From Flavobacterium sp. (GTDB lineage: Bacteria > Bacteroidota > Bacteroidia > Flavobacteriales > Flavobacteriaceae): a stretch of 64,000 bases of DNA. Shown here piece by piece: positions 25,901 to 34,888 of this stretch. Under the pieces are notes generated by a model that was not told where the DNA came from, made no database searches, and saw only the letters and a list, made by a program, of their open reading frames with translations. Each line of letters begins with the position of its first letter. Position 1 is the first letter of the stretch. The stretch spans positions 558,001-622,000 of the forward strand of contig NZ_JBCNKR010000006.1 of the NCBI RefSeq assembly GCF_039595935.1, written 5' to 3'. Both the position numbers and the translations under genes were made by a program.

Positions 25901-26332
25901 ATGAAAATTTCGATAGGAAACGACCACGCAGGACCAGAATATAAAAAAGCAATTGTTGCTATGCTTGAAGCAAAAGGCTATGAAGTAACGAATTACGGAA
26001 CTGATACAGATGCTTCTGTTGATTATCCTGATTTTGGACACCCAGTTGCGAATGACGTATCTGAAGGAAAAGCCGATTTTGGAATCGTAATCTGCGGAAG
26101 CGGAAACGGGATTGCAATGACTGTTAATAAACACCCGAAAGTAAGAGCTGGTTTATGCTGGACTAAAGAAATTGCGTATTTAACACGTTTACACAACGAT
26201 GCTAATATTGTGAGTATTCCGGCACGCTTTACTTCTATTCATCAGGCGGTTGAGATTGTTGAAACTTTTTTAAGTACAGAATTTGAAGGCGGAAGACACC
26301 AAAATAGAGTTAATAAGATTGCTTGTTCGTAA
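25901..26332 (+). CDS. rpiB: Ribose-5-phosphate isomerase B
   Basis: 143 residues. ISIGNDHAGPEYKKA at the start, VICGSGNGIAM (active-site Cys loop, about 66-76) and LCWTKEIAYLTRLHNDANIVSIPARF (His of RLHND) are the RpiB/LacAB signatures. It interconverts ribose-5-phosphate and ribulose-5-phosphate in the pentose phosphate pathway. A consensus -7 box precedes it; two hairpins follow (26350, GGTGCTTCGCACC, and 26378). Confidence 0.96.
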   Translation: MKISIGNDHAGPEYKKAIVAMLEAKGYEVTNYGTDTDASVDYPDFGHPVANDVSEGKADFGIVICGSGNGIAMTVNKHPKVRAGLCWTKEIAYLTRLHNDANIVSIPARFTSIHQAVEIVETFLSTEFEGGRHQNRVNKIACS

Positions 26333-26377
26333 ATCGTCAAAAAAATCGGGTGCTTCGCACCAATATAGATAAAACAC

Positions 26378-26412
26378 ACCGGGCGGATTTTTAAAATTCA
26401 TCCGGTTTTTTA
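26378..26412 (+). terminator. Possible rpiB terminator
   Basis: CGGAT...ATCCG stem with an inner TTTT/AAAA, followed by T6. Short stem, so moderate confidence. Confidence 0.5.
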
Positions 26413-26486
26413 TTTAATATGTTTAAAATCAAATAATTAAGTTATTTTTAAAACTGCTTTTTTGAGGTTATCAACAATGTTAATAT

Positions 26487-26756
26487 CTATATTTTGCCAG
26501 ATAATTTGAGATAGATTAAAACAACCTGAATTAAAAAAATCAGTATAAATTTGACAATAAATGAAGTTTTACTCGTTTTATGTCTGAATAAAAACATAGC
26601 TGTTAATAAGCCAATTGTACCGCCTATTAATTCTAAAAAGAAAAGAGTATTTTCGGGAACTCTTCGTTTGTTTTTTCGGGCTTGATATTTATCATACCCA
26701 GCAAGAACAAAAACAAAAATGTTAAGAACTAAAAAATACAGTAAAAAAATTTCCAT
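26487..26756 (-). CDS. DUF1294 membrane protein
   Basis: 89 residues with three or so membrane segments. GYDKYQARKNKRRVPENTLFFLELIGGTIGLLTAMFLFRHKT is the DUF1294 signature (DK.xA..xxxRVPE..L). Function unknown; often stands alone or fused to cold-shock domains in other bacteria. A TATCTTTG box (26774-26781) lies 18 bases upstream on the minus strand. Confidence 0.88.
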   Translation of the reverse strand: MEIFLLYFLVLNIFVFVLAGYDKYQARKNKRRVPENTLFFLELIGGTIGLLTAMFLFRHKTSKTSFIVKFILIFLIQVVLIYLKLSGKI

Positions 26757-26773
26757 TGGCTTAAAATTAAAAA

Positions 26774-26781
26774 CAAAGATA
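26774..26781 (-). promoter_or_regulatory. -7 box of the DUF1294 gene
   Basis: TATCTTTG on the minus strand, 18 bases before the start codon. Confidence 0.6.
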
Positions 26782-26872
26782 TTATTTTAGCCAAATGTTT
26801 GATCAATTTACAAAACAATTTTAACAAGTAAATTATATCAACTTATAATTAAGAATTTATTTCATTAAAAGT

Positions 26873-28996
26873 ATGACTAATATTCAATTCATTGCCAAGT
26901 CTGTTCAGGCGCCAGCTGTCAGTATTCAAAACACAGTAAAACTACTAGAGGAAGACTGTACAATTCCGTTTATTTCGAGATACCGAAAAGATGCAACCGG
27001 AAATCTTGATGAAACTGTAATTGAGCAGATTGCAAAACTTCAAAAAGATTATGATACACTTATAAAGCGTAAAGAAGCCGTTCTAAAATCTATCGAAGAA
27101 CAAAAGGCTTTAACGCCAGAATTGAAGAAAAAAATTGAAGAAAGTTTTGATTTACAGGAAATAGAAGATTTCTACCTTCCTTATAAAAAGAAGAAAAAAA
27201 CAAAAGCCGATGTTGCCCGCGAATTTGGTTTAGAGCCTTTAGCAAAATTAATGATGTCTGAAAGCGATGTTGATTTCGATTTTATTTCGACGCAATATCT
27301 AAATGAAAACGTGATTAACGAAGAAGCGGCAATTCAGGGAGCAAGAGATATTGTTGCAGAATGGATTAACGAAAATATCTATGTTCGTAAGCAATTAAGA
27401 AGATTGTTTCAACGTAAAGCTACTATTGCCACAAAAGTGGTAAAAAAGAAAGCCGAAGAAGAAGGCGCACAAAAATTCAATCAGTATTTTGATTGGGAAG
27501 AACCTTTGACTAAAGCACCGGCGCACCGTTTATTAGCAATGCTTCGTGCTGAAAATGAAGGCTATATTAAAATGAAAATAGATGTTGATATAGACGATGC
27601 TTACGATGTTATTGACGAAATCATCATTAAAAAACAAAATAATTCGACATCGCATTTGCAACTAGCGATTGAAGATAGTTATAAACGTTTATTAAATCCG
27701 GCGATTGGAAACGAAACTCTGCAGGAAGCCAAAGCTAAGGCAGATGCTAACTCAATTCAGGTTTTTGCTAACAATTTAAGTCAGTTACTTTTGGCTCCGC
27801 CATTGGGAGAGAAACGTATTTTAGCAATCGACCCGGGATTCAGAAGCGGTTGTAAAGTAGTTTGTCTGGACGAAAAAGGCGATTTATTATACAATGAAAC
27901 AATTTATCCGCACGCACCTCAAAATGAGGAATCAATGGCGATTAAAAAAGTGCGTTCGATGGTAAATGCATATCATATTGATGCGATCTCTATTGGTAAC
28001 GGAACAGCTTCAAGAGAAACCGAATTTTTCATTAAAAAAATTGCGTTTGACAAACCAGTTCAGGTTTTCGTAGTTTCTGAGGCTGGGGCATCAGTTTATT
28101 CAGCATCAAAAACGGCGAGAGAAGAATTTCCAGATTATGATGTAACGGTTCGTGGTTCTGTTTCTATCGGAAGAAGACTATCAGATCCGTTGGCCGAATT
28201 GGTAAAAATTGACCCAAAAGCGATTGGAGTAGGACAGTATCAGCACGATGTTGATCAGACGAAATTAAAAGAAGAATTAGACAGTACCGTAATTCGCTGC
28301 GTAAACTCTGTTGGTATTAACATTAACACCGCAAGTAAACACTTATTAAGTTATGTGAGTGGAATCGGAGAGAAGCTGGCCGAAAACATTGTACAATACC
28401 GTTCTGAAAACGGGCCTTTTGAAGACCGAAAAGAGCTGAAAAAAGTACCGCGTTTAGGAGACAAAGCATATCAGCAAGGAGCGGCTTTTATTAGAATTAC
28501 TAATGCTAAAAATCCGTTAGATAATTCGGCGGTGCATCCGGAGGCGTATCCGGTTGTAGAAAAGATGGCAAAAGACTTGAATATTTCTTTAAATGACTTA
28601 ATTGCTAACAAAGAAAAAACATCTCTTATTAAAGCTGAAAAGTATGTTACACCAGAAATTGGTTTGCTTACGCTGAAAGACATCATAAAAGAGCTTGAAA
28701 AGCCTGGATTAGACCCAAGAAAATCGGCTAAGGTTTTTGAATTTGATGCAAATGTAAAATCGATTAAAGATTTAAAAACAGGAATGATTCTTCCGGGTAT
28801 TGTTAATAACATTACCAACTTTGGTTGTTTTGTTGACATCGGAATCAAAGAAAGTGGATTGGTTCACATTTCGCAGTTAAAAGCCGGTTTTGTAAGCGAT
28901 GTAAATGAAGTGGTAAAATTACATCAGCATGTTGATGTGAAAGTAACTGAGGTTGATGAAGATAGAAAGAGAATTCAGTTGACGATGGTATTATAA
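26873..28996 (+). CDS. tex: Tex-family RNA-binding transcription accessory protein
   Basis: 707 residues. Tex N-terminal domain (IPFISRYRKDATGNLDE), YqgF-like RNase H fold (RILAIDPGFRSGCKVVCLDEKG, about 320-341), helix-hairpin-helix pair (SVGININTASKHLLSYVSGIG and ENGPFEDRKELKKVPRLG) and a C-terminal S1 domain (LKTGMILPGIVNNITNFGCFVDIG). Tex binds RNA and transcription complexes and affects gene expression broadly. Single gene; terminator shared with tatA downstream. Confidence 0.96.
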   Translation: MTNIQFIAKSVQAPAVSIQNTVKLLEEDCTIPFISRYRKDATGNLDETVIEQIAKLQKDYDTLIKRKEAVLKSIEEQKALTPELKKKIEESFDLQEIEDFYLPYKKKKKTKADVAREFGLEPLAKLMMSESDVDFDFISTQYLNENVINEEAAIQGARDIVAEWINENIYVRKQLRRLFQRKATIATKVVKKKAEEEGAQKFNQYFDWEEPLTKAPAHRLLAMLRAENEGYIKMKIDVDIDDAYDVIDEIIIKKQNNSTSHLQLAIEDSYKRLLNPAIGNETLQEAKAKADANSIQVFANNLSQLLLAPPLGEKRILAIDPGFRSGCKVVCLDEKGDLLYNETIYPHAPQNEESMAIKKVRSMVNAYHIDAISIGNGTASRETEFFIKKIAFDKPVQVFVVSEAGASVYSASKTAREEFPDYDVTVRGSVSIGRRLSDPLAELVKIDPKAIGVGQYQHDVDQTKLKEELDSTVIRCVNSVGININTASKHLLSYVSGIGEKLAENIVQYRSENGPFEDRKELKKVPRLGDKAYQQGAAFIRITNAKNPLDNSAVHPEAYPVVEKMAKDLNISLNDLIANKEKTSLIKAEKYVTPEIGLLTLKDIIKELEKPGLDPRKSAKVFEFDANVKSIKDLKTGMILPGIVNNITNFGCFVDIGIKESGLVHISQLKAGFVSDVNEVVKLHQHVDVKVTEVDEDRKRIQLTMVL

Positions 28997-29056
28997 AAAT
29001 TTCAATTTTTCGAAATACCAAATTCCAAACGTCCGGAATGACAAAAAATAGAAAAC

Positions 29057-29096
29057 AAAAAAATCCCAGACTACAATTTGTAATCTGGGATTTTTA
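29057..29096. terminator. Bidirectional terminator between tex and tatA
   Basis: AAAAATCCCAGA / TCTGGGATTTTT with an inner partly paired segment; T runs both ways. Confidence 0.88.
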
Positions 29097-29111
29097 ATAA
29101 GTTGAAGGTTA

Positions 29112-29291
29112 CTATTTTTGTTCTTCTTCTTGTTTTTTAGCAGGCGCAGGTTGATCGTCTTTAGCAGCGTTTTTAAATTCTTTAATACCGCTTCCTAAAC
29201 CTTTCATTAATTCTGGAATTTTTTTACCTCCAAAAAGTAATATCACAATACCTACTATAACAAGGATTTCTGTAAGACCTAATCTTCCCAT
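29112..29291 (-). CDS. tatA: Twin-arginine translocase subunit TatA/E
   Basis: 59 residues: [20 protein letters not shown] is an N-terminal membrane helix, followed by [20 protein letters not shown], the amphipathic helix that defines TatA, and a Pro/Lys/Gln-rich tail. TatA rings form the pore for folded proteins with twin-arginine signals. Below the length cut-off of many gene finders but clear. A TACCTTTG box lies at 29337-29344 on the minus strand; the terminator after it is shared with tex. tatC is not nearby. Confidence 0.95.
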   Translation of the reverse strand: MGRLGLTEILVIVGIVILLFGGKKIPELMKGLGSGIKEFKNAAKDDQPAPAKKQEEEQK

Positions 29292-29336
29292 GATTGTATA
29301 TTTAATGCCGAAGCAAATTGATTTTAATTTTCACCG

Positions 29337-29344
29337 CAAAGGTA
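29337..29344 (-). promoter_or_regulatory. tatA -7 box
   Basis: TACCTTTG on the minus strand, 46 bases before the start codon. Confidence 0.6.
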
Positions 29345-29474
29345 TATAGAATATACGAACAACAAGAGTTTTTAGATTAAAATATTTGTTTATTACTGCG
29401 TTAAATATTTTATAAAATGAATGAAATAATAATTTTCGCAGTTTTTATCAGTTATTAACAAGACGATTAATTAC

Positions 29475-29482
29475 TATATTTG
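29475..29482 (+). promoter_or_regulatory. -7 box of the frameshifted membrane-protein gene
   Basis: TATATTTG, 19 bases before the ATG at 29501. Confidence 0.6.
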
Positions 29483-29500
29483 CTTGTATAAACTACCCGA

Positions 29501-30002
29501 ATGACTAAGAAAAAAAGGAATTTCAGAAAAAAATTATTTATCAAAAACCGACTGGTAATTTTGAATGAAGAAACTTTTGAAGAAACTTTTTCATTTAGGC
29601 TTACTTTAATGAATGTCTTCGTTACGTTTACTTTAGGCGGAATATTTTTAATTTTAGTTACTACTTTTATCATTGCTTTTACTCCTTTAAGAGAATTTAT
29701 TCCGGGATATTCGTCATCACAGCTGAAAAAAAAACGCTACTAAACTGGCCATAAAATCAGATTCACTGGAAACAGCGCTTAAAAAAAATGAAGCCTATAT
29801 AAAAGGAATTCAAAAAGTTTTAAACGGTCAGTTAGAGTATGCAAAATTCAGTAAAGATTCTATAATTGCTGATGCTGATGAACCCGTAAATACAGACATG
29901 AATACCTCTGAAGCAGAAATTAAACTTAGAGAAGAAGTGGCTAAAATTGAAAAAGACTTAGGAGAAAGTAATGCGAAGAAAAAGAAAAGTGACAAAAAAT
30001 AA
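29501..30002 (+). pseudogene. Membrane protein interrupted by a frameshift at an A9 run
   Basis: Reading from 29501: a basic N-terminus (TKKKRNFRKKLFIKNRLVILNEETFEETFSF), a membrane segment (about 38-60) and TPLREFIPGYSSSQLKK, then a stop at 29741. At the nine-A run 29726-29734 the neighbouring frame takes over without a stop for 88 more codons (KLAIKSDSLETALKKNEAYIKG...KKKKSDKK) to TAA at 30000-30002. One A fewer would give a continuous protein of about 166 residues. The start resembles the N-terminal part of flavobacterial M23-peptidase-type proteins, but no peptidase domain follows. GH3 starts 12 bases later. It could be a true mutation, sequencing error or slippage. Confidence 0.75.
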
Positions 30003-30013
30003 TACCACAAAAA

Positions 30014-31498
30014 ATGTCAATTAAATCGATAGCAGCAAAAATATTTGCCCGCAAAATATACAATCAAACACAGGCTTGGTCAAAAAAACCGGTTGAAACA
30101 CAATTAGAAGTTTTTAAAAATCTGATTCAAAGTGCCAAAGAAACTGAGTTTGGAAAAGACCATAATTTTGCTTCAATAAAAACATTTGAAGATTTTCAGA
30201 AAAACGTTCCTGTTCGCGATTACGAAGATTTAAAAGCGTATATCGAAAAGGTTAAAATTGGCGAAGAAAACATTTTGTGGAAAGGTAAACCACTATACTT
30301 TGCCAAAACTTCGGGAACAACATCCGGTGCAAAATATATTCCGCTTACAAAAGAATCAATGCCAACGCATGTAAATGCCGCTCGCAATGCAATTCTGCAT
30401 TATATAAACGAAACGGGAAATGCTGATTTTGTAGATGGAAAAATGATATTCCTGCAGGGAAGTCCAATTTTAACTGAAAAACACGGAATTAAATTTGGAA
30501 GACTTTCTGGAATTGTAGCGCATTTTGTTCCGAAATATTTACAAAGAAACAGAATGCCATCCTGGGAAACCAACTGTATCGATGATTGGGAAATGAAAGT
30601 AAATACAATTGTTAATGAAACAATAAAAGAAGATATGTCGGTTATCTCAGGAATTCCGTCCTGGGTTCAAATGTATTTTGAGCGTTTACAGGAAAAAAGC
30701 GGAGGGAAAAAGATAAGCGAGATCTTTAAAAACTTTAATTTGTTTATTTACGGAGGTGTAAATTATGAACCTTATCGTGCCAAGTTTGAACAAATGATTG
30801 GTAAAAAAGTCGACAGTATTGAGTTGTTTCCAGCTTCTGAAGGATTTTTTGCTTATCAGGATTCTCAAAAAGAAAAAGGAATGCTTTTGTTGTTGAATTC
30901 CGGAATTTTCTACGAATTCATTAAAGCAGATGAATTTTTTACAGAAAACCCAAAACGTTATACAATTGGTGAAGTAGAATTGGGCGTAAATTATGCTTTA
31001 ATAGTTTCTACAAATGCAGGACTTTGGGGTTATAATATTGGCGATACTATTCAATTTACATCTTTGGCTCCGTATCGCGTTATAGTTTCAGGACGTATCA
31101 AACATTATATTTCTGCTTTTGGAGAACACGTAATTGCGAATGAAGTCGAAAACGCCATGAAAGAAGCAACTGCCGGAACCGATATTGTGATAAACGAATT
31201 TACGGTTGCGCCGCAGATAACGCCATCAAATGGTTTGCCATATCACGAATGGTTAATAGAATTTGAAAAAGAACCGGAAAACATCGAAATTTTTGCGGAA
31301 GCGATAGACAATTCGATGCGAAAACAAAATATTTATTACGACGATTTGATCATCGGAAATGTTTTGCGAAAGGTTGTCATTAGCAAAGTTTCAAAAAATG
31401 GATTTCAGGAATATATGAAATCACAAGGAAAATTGGGCGGACAGAATAAAATTCCGAGATTGTCGAATGACAGAAAGATTGCGGATAATTTAAAGTAG
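30014..31498 (+). CDS. GH3-family (auxin-responsive promoter) adenylate-forming protein
   Basis: 494 residues. FAKTSGTTSGAKYIP (about 97-111) is the nucleotide-binding loop of GH3/adenylate-forming enzymes; FNLFIYGGVNYEPYR, LFPASEGFFAYQ and ALIVSTNAGLWGYNIGDTI are further GH3 blocks, and the C-terminal domain contains SAFGEHVIANEVENAM. Plant GH3 enzymes conjugate hormones to amino acids; bacterial members have unknown substrates. It follows the frameshifted gene by 12 bases and lacks its own obvious promoter, so it may share that unit. Confidence 0.92.
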   Translation: MSIKSIAAKIFARKIYNQTQAWSKKPVETQLEVFKNLIQSAKETEFGKDHNFASIKTFEDFQKNVPVRDYEDLKAYIEKVKIGEENILWKGKPLYFAKTSGTTSGAKYIPLTKESMPTHVNAARNAILHYINETGNADFVDGKMIFLQGSPILTEKHGIKFGRLSGIVAHFVPKYLQRNRMPSWETNCIDDWEMKVNTIVNETIKEDMSVISGIPSWVQMYFERLQEKSGGKKISEIFKNFNLFIYGGVNYEPYRAKFEQMIGKKVDSIELFPASEGFFAYQDSQKEKGMLLLLNSGIFYEFIKADEFFTENPKRYTIGEVELGVNYALIVSTNAGLWGYNIGDTIQFTSLAPYRVIVSGRIKHYISAFGEHVIANEVENAMKEATAGTDIVINEFTVAPQITPSNGLPYHEWLIEFEKEPENIEIFAEAIDNSMRKQNIYYDDLIIGNVLRKVVISKVSKNGFQEYMKSQGKLGGQNKIPRLSNDRKIADNLK

Positions 31499-31507
31499 GA
31501 AAATATT

Positions 31508-31515
31508 TATATTTG
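31508..31515 (+). promoter_or_regulatory. RAYT -7 box
   Basis: TATATTTG, about 55 bases before the transposase ATG. A hairpin (TTAATGC at 31520 / GCATTAA at 31556) lies in the leader. Confidence 0.55.
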
Positions 31516-31568
31516 TAAGTTAATGCCTCTTTTTAAGTGAATAAAAAAGATAGCAGCATTAAGTTATT

Positions 31569-32123
31569 ATGAATAAAGAAAAATTTCAAAATAAATATCG
31601 CATTTCTTCAATAAGAGCGCAATGGTGGGATTATGGTTGGAACGGAGCCTATTTTATAACAATTTGTACACAAGACAGAAAACATTATTTTGGAGAAATT
31701 CAAAATAATAAAATGGTTTTGTCAGAGGTCGGCATTATTGCGGATCTATTGTGGTATCAAATTCCCATCCATCATAAAAACGTTGAATTGGGTGATTTTG
31801 TGGTCATGCCAAATCATATTCACGGGATTTTGATTATTGATAACGTACAGACAGGGCATGCCCTGTCTCAACTGTCTCAACACGTCCTGTCTCCACGGTT
31901 CCAAAATATTGGAAAAAACACCATTTCGTCAATTGTTGGATCCTATAAATCTGCCGTAACCAAACATGCCAACAGATTAGGATATCAACATCAATGGCAA
32001 AAATTATTTTACGACAATATCATTAGAAGCAATAATGACTATCAAAGAATTTCTGATTATATTGTTTCAAATCCGGAAAATTGGGCAAAGGATAAATTTA
32101 AAAAAGAAGATAAATCAAAATAA
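31569..32123 (+). CDS. REP-associated tyrosine transposase (RAYT, Y1-type HUH)
   Basis: 184 residues. The HUH metal motif is in VMPNHIHGILI (about 78-88) and the probable nucleophile is in SNNDYQRISDYI (Tyr near 158). RYRISSIRAQWWDYGWNGAYFITICTQ is the usual Bacteroidota RAYT start. It belongs to domesticated single-copy transposases thought to process REP-type palindromes. Between the HUH and Tyr parts the gene carries a 20-base palindrome (31849-31868) read as ..TGHALSQ.. . A second palindrome with the same core lies 30 bases past the stop. Confidence 0.9.
   Translation: MNKEKFQNKYRISSIRAQWWDYGWNGAYFITICTQDRKHYFGEIQNNKMVLSEVGIIADLLWYQIPIHHKNVELGDFVVMPNHIHGILIIDNVQTGHALSQLSQHVLSPRFQNIGKNTISSIVGSYKSAVTKHANRLGYQHQWQKLFYDNIIRSNNDYQRISDYIVSNPENWAKDKFKKEDKSK
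31849..31868. repeat. Palindrome inside the RAYT coding sequence
   Basis: AGACAGGGCATGCCCTGTCT, a perfect 20-base palindrome within the reading frame. A half-related CCTGTCTC repeats at 31885. Confidence 0.85.
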
Positions 32124-32152
32124 AAATGATTTTTTAAAAAATAATGTTGTAG

Positions 32153-32172
32153 ATACACGGCATGCCGTGTAT
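32153..32172. repeat. REP-like palindrome after the RAYT gene
   Basis: ATACACGGCATGCCGTGTAT, a perfect palindrome sharing the GGCATGCC core with the palindrome inside the RAYT gene. It lies within the -38 to -19 part of the next gene's promoter. Confidence 0.85.
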
Positions 32173-32177
32173 TTGCT

Positions 32178-32185
32178 TACATTTG
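32178..32185 (+). promoter_or_regulatory. -7 box of the nucleoside-phosphorylase-like gene
   Basis: TACATTTG, 22 bases before the ATG at 32207. Confidence 0.55.
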
Positions 32186-32206
32186 AGTTTATAAATATAG
32201 AATAGA

Positions 32207-33886
32207 ATGAAAGAAACCAAACATATATCAAGATCAAGAGCGCAGGAATCATCTGCAGCTATAGAAAAAATGTACATTACAATGCGCCATTTATTCAACC
32301 GTGGTTTTTACAAACCAATGGGAGTTTCTGGCGATAGTTTACGTGAATCATTATTAGCATTACGTCCGGAAATCTACGGAAATATTGCTGAGGAAAAAGT
32401 AGAACTAAACGGACTTTTATACGTTATAGAACGTCTTCCGATAGGAATTGAACAATGCCGATTCATCAATTTAACTTCAGATGAAGGCTATTCTAAATCG
32501 CATTTCCAGCCAATTGTTCCTCCAAAAAGAAGAAGAAACTGCTATCGAATTGACGAAGAACAAATGAATGTCGAAATCACGCGCGGGCGTTCAGACATTT
32601 ATGATATCCTGACGCATTTGACTTTTATTTTCATCGAATCGCACAAAATCAAAAACCGTGTTTTAATAGATGACGGAGGAGAAGTTTCTCGCGATTGGTT
32701 AAAACTGGAACAAGCTATTACACAGACCAAAAAGCTTTCGCAGATAGAAAAAGAAAAAGCGATTTCGCATGTTGCCAATATATTAGCCAGAACTTTCGAA
32801 GAAGTTTTAGATATCTACGACGCATTTGGTTCTGAAAATGCGCCGGATCGTTTTCTGCACGTAATTTATTGGTTAGGAAAATTAGCAATCGAAGAAATTG
32901 TCGAAAACAACAAACGTACTATCACTTTTAGTCCGGTTTTACGTGAACGTTTAGGACATCACATTCATGGAGAAATCTGGGCGACAAACATCAAAGAAGT
33001 TTTAAAAGCAAACGATCTTTTAAAAAGGCCAATTCATGTAATAAGTGCCAATATGCACAGTGTGATGAATTCTATTTTTGCAACGCCTTTGTTAACATCT
33101 AAATACAAAGGCAAAAATGATTTCTTTATTTATGAAGAATTAAGCGGCTCAGGGTCAAAAGAAATCAGAGGTCAGGTTGAAGAATTAGCTTTAAAAAACG
33201 GAATGATTTCATTGCCTGACACTTCGGGAACGAATATTGACGTTCAGATTTTTGATACAGCCAAAATCGACTGGGCAAAAACAGCATTTTCACACGCTAA
33301 TGTAGGCGAAGAAAAACCAGTAATTATCGTAATGGATTACGCCTTTGGAGAGCAGGCTTATGAAACAATCGATGAACTTTTAAAACCATTTAAAAAAGAA
33401 ACTTTACTAAATGTAAAATCGGTTTCGATTATGGGTAAAGCCGGAATTTTGGAAGGTGGAAAAGGCGATATCATGATTCCGACTGCGCATATTAACGAAG
33501 GAACAGCAGATAATTATTTCTTCGAAAATGAATTAACAGGCGCCATGTTTGAAGGAAATGATATCGATATTTATGAAGGTGCGATGGTTACCGTTTTAGG
33601 AACTTCACTTCAAAACAGAGATTTACTGAAATTTTTCCATGAATCGACCTGGGGTGTAATTGGTCTTGAAATGGAAGGGTCTTATTATCAAAAAGCTATT
33701 CAGTCGGCATCAAAAATTAGAAAAAGTGTGCCACAGGATATTAAAGTTCGTTATGCGTATTATGCTTCGGATAATCCGCTTGAAACCGGAAGTACACTGG
33801 CTTCGGGAGGATTAGGAACAACGGGTGTAAAACCAACTTATTTGATTACAATTAAGATTTTAGAACAGATTTTCAACATCAAATAA
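32207..33886 (+). CDS. Nucleoside-phosphorylase-like protein (DUF6909-type)
   Basis: 559 residues. The first 300 are alpha-helical and unlike known enzymes (HISRSRAQESSAAIEKMYITMRHLFNRG). From about 370 it has the look of a PNP/UDP phosphorylase or AMP-nucleosidase fold: VMDYAFGEQAYETIDELL, SVSIMGKAGILEGGKGDIMIP, EGAMVTVLGTSLQNRDLL and GLEMEGSYYQKAIQ (the E-M-E triad region). I recall this family as DUF6909. A purine-salvage or nucleotide-sensing role is inference. It precedes the polysaccharide genes by 8 bases and may share their transcript. Confidence 0.75.
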   Translation: MKETKHISRSRAQESSAAIEKMYITMRHLFNRGFYKPMGVSGDSLRESLLALRPEIYGNIAEEKVELNGLLYVIERLPIGIEQCRFINLTSDEGYSKSHFQPIVPPKRRRNCYRIDEEQMNVEITRGRSDIYDILTHLTFIFIESHKIKNRVLIDDGGEVSRDWLKLEQAITQTKKLSQIEKEKAISHVANILARTFEEVLDIYDAFGSENAPDRFLHVIYWLGKLAIEEIVENNKRTITFSPVLRERLGHHIHGEIWATNIKEVLKANDLLKRPIHVISANMHSVMNSIFATPLLTSKYKGKNDFFIYEELSGSGSKEIRGQVEELALKNGMISLPDTSGTNIDVQIFDTAKIDWAKTAFSHANVGEEKPVIIVMDYAFGEQAYETIDELLKPFKKETLLNVKSVSIMGKAGILEGGKGDIMIPTAHINEGTADNYFFENELTGAMFEGNDIDIYEGAMVTVLGTSLQNRDLLKFFHESTWGVIGLEMEGSYYQKAIQSASKIRKSVPQDIKVRYAYYASDNPLETGSTLASGGLGTTGVKPTYLITIKILEQIFNIK

Positions 33887-33894
33887 AACAAAAA

Positions 33895-34881
33895 ATGAGT
33901 ACAAATGTACCCCAAAATAATACAGATCAGGAAATTGATATTTTTCAGCTTTCGAAAAGTGTTGGCAGTTTTTTCGATAGAATAAACGCTATGATTTTTC
34001 GATCAATCCAGTTTTTTATCAGAAACTGGATTATCGTTTTAATTCTGTTAATTCTCGGATTTGGATTAGGCTGGTATTTGGATTCAAGTAAAAAATCATT
34101 TCAAAACAAGGTTATTGTAACACCAAATTTTGGAAGCGTAGATTATCTGTACACAAAAATTGATTTAATCGAGGCCAAGATTGCTTCCGGAGATACTGTT
34201 TTCCTGAAAAATGTTGTAGGCATTCAGCATCCAAAATCAATCAAAAAAATTGAGATAAAACCAATCGCCGATGTCTATAAATTTATTGAAGACAAAGAGC
34301 AGAATTTTGAGCTTATAAAATTAATGGCTGAGGTTGGCGAAGTCAACAAAGTTTTAGAAGATAATGTTACGAGTAAGAACTATACTTTTCACACTATTTC
34401 ATTTGTTTCAAATACCAATACAAGTGAAAAAGATATTGTTGAGCCATTATTAAAATATCTAAACAGTTCAGAATATTTTAATGCGCTTCAAAAAATAGGA
34501 TATAAAAACTTAGAACAGCAAATTGTTCAAAATGATACAATTATATCGCAAATAGATCAGGTTTTAAATGGTTTTTCGAGCACTGTAAAAAACGGGGCAA
34601 AAAATGATAAGCTGGTTTATTATAATGAAAACACGCAGCTTAACGATATTATTAAAACAAAGCAATATTTGATTTTTGAACAAGGTAAGAACAGATTAAA
34701 ACTGATGAATTATAACAAGGCGATTAAGGAAATTAATTCGACTTTGAACATCAACAATACTAAAATTACAAACGGGAATTTTAAAATTTTATTTCCGCTT
34801 TTTTTCATCTTCATTTTTGTTCTAATTCATTTATTTAAAAAGTTTTATAGCAAACAGCTTTTGAAATCACAAGCTAAATAA
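33895..34881 (+). CDS. Wzz-like chain-length or envelope protein
   Basis: 328 residues with two membrane segments (about 41-63 and 297-316) and a mostly helical periplasmic part between them, ending in a short basic tail. The start DQEIDIFQLSKSVGSFFDRI followed by RNWIIVLILLILGFGLGWYLDSSKK matches the Wzz/GumC-type layout of proteins that set polymer length. It stands at the head of the polysaccharide genes, which supports that reading. There is no Tyr-kinase domain. Confidence 0.7.
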   Translation: MSTNVPQNNTDQEIDIFQLSKSVGSFFDRINAMIFRSIQFFIRNWIIVLILLILGFGLGWYLDSSKKSFQNKVIVTPNFGSVDYLYTKIDLIEAKIASGDTVFLKNVVGIQHPKSIKKIEIKPIADVYKFIEDKEQNFELIKLMAEVGEVNKVLEDNVTSKNYTFHTISFVSNTNTSEKDIVEPLLKYLNSSEYFNALQKIGYKNLEQQIVQNDTIISQIDQVLNGFSSTVKNGAKNDKLVYYNENTQLNDIIKTKQYLIFEQGKNRLKLMNYNKAIKEINSTLNINNTKITNGNFKILFPLFFIFIFVLIHLFKKFYSKQLLKSQAK

Positions 34882-34888
34882 TATTCAT

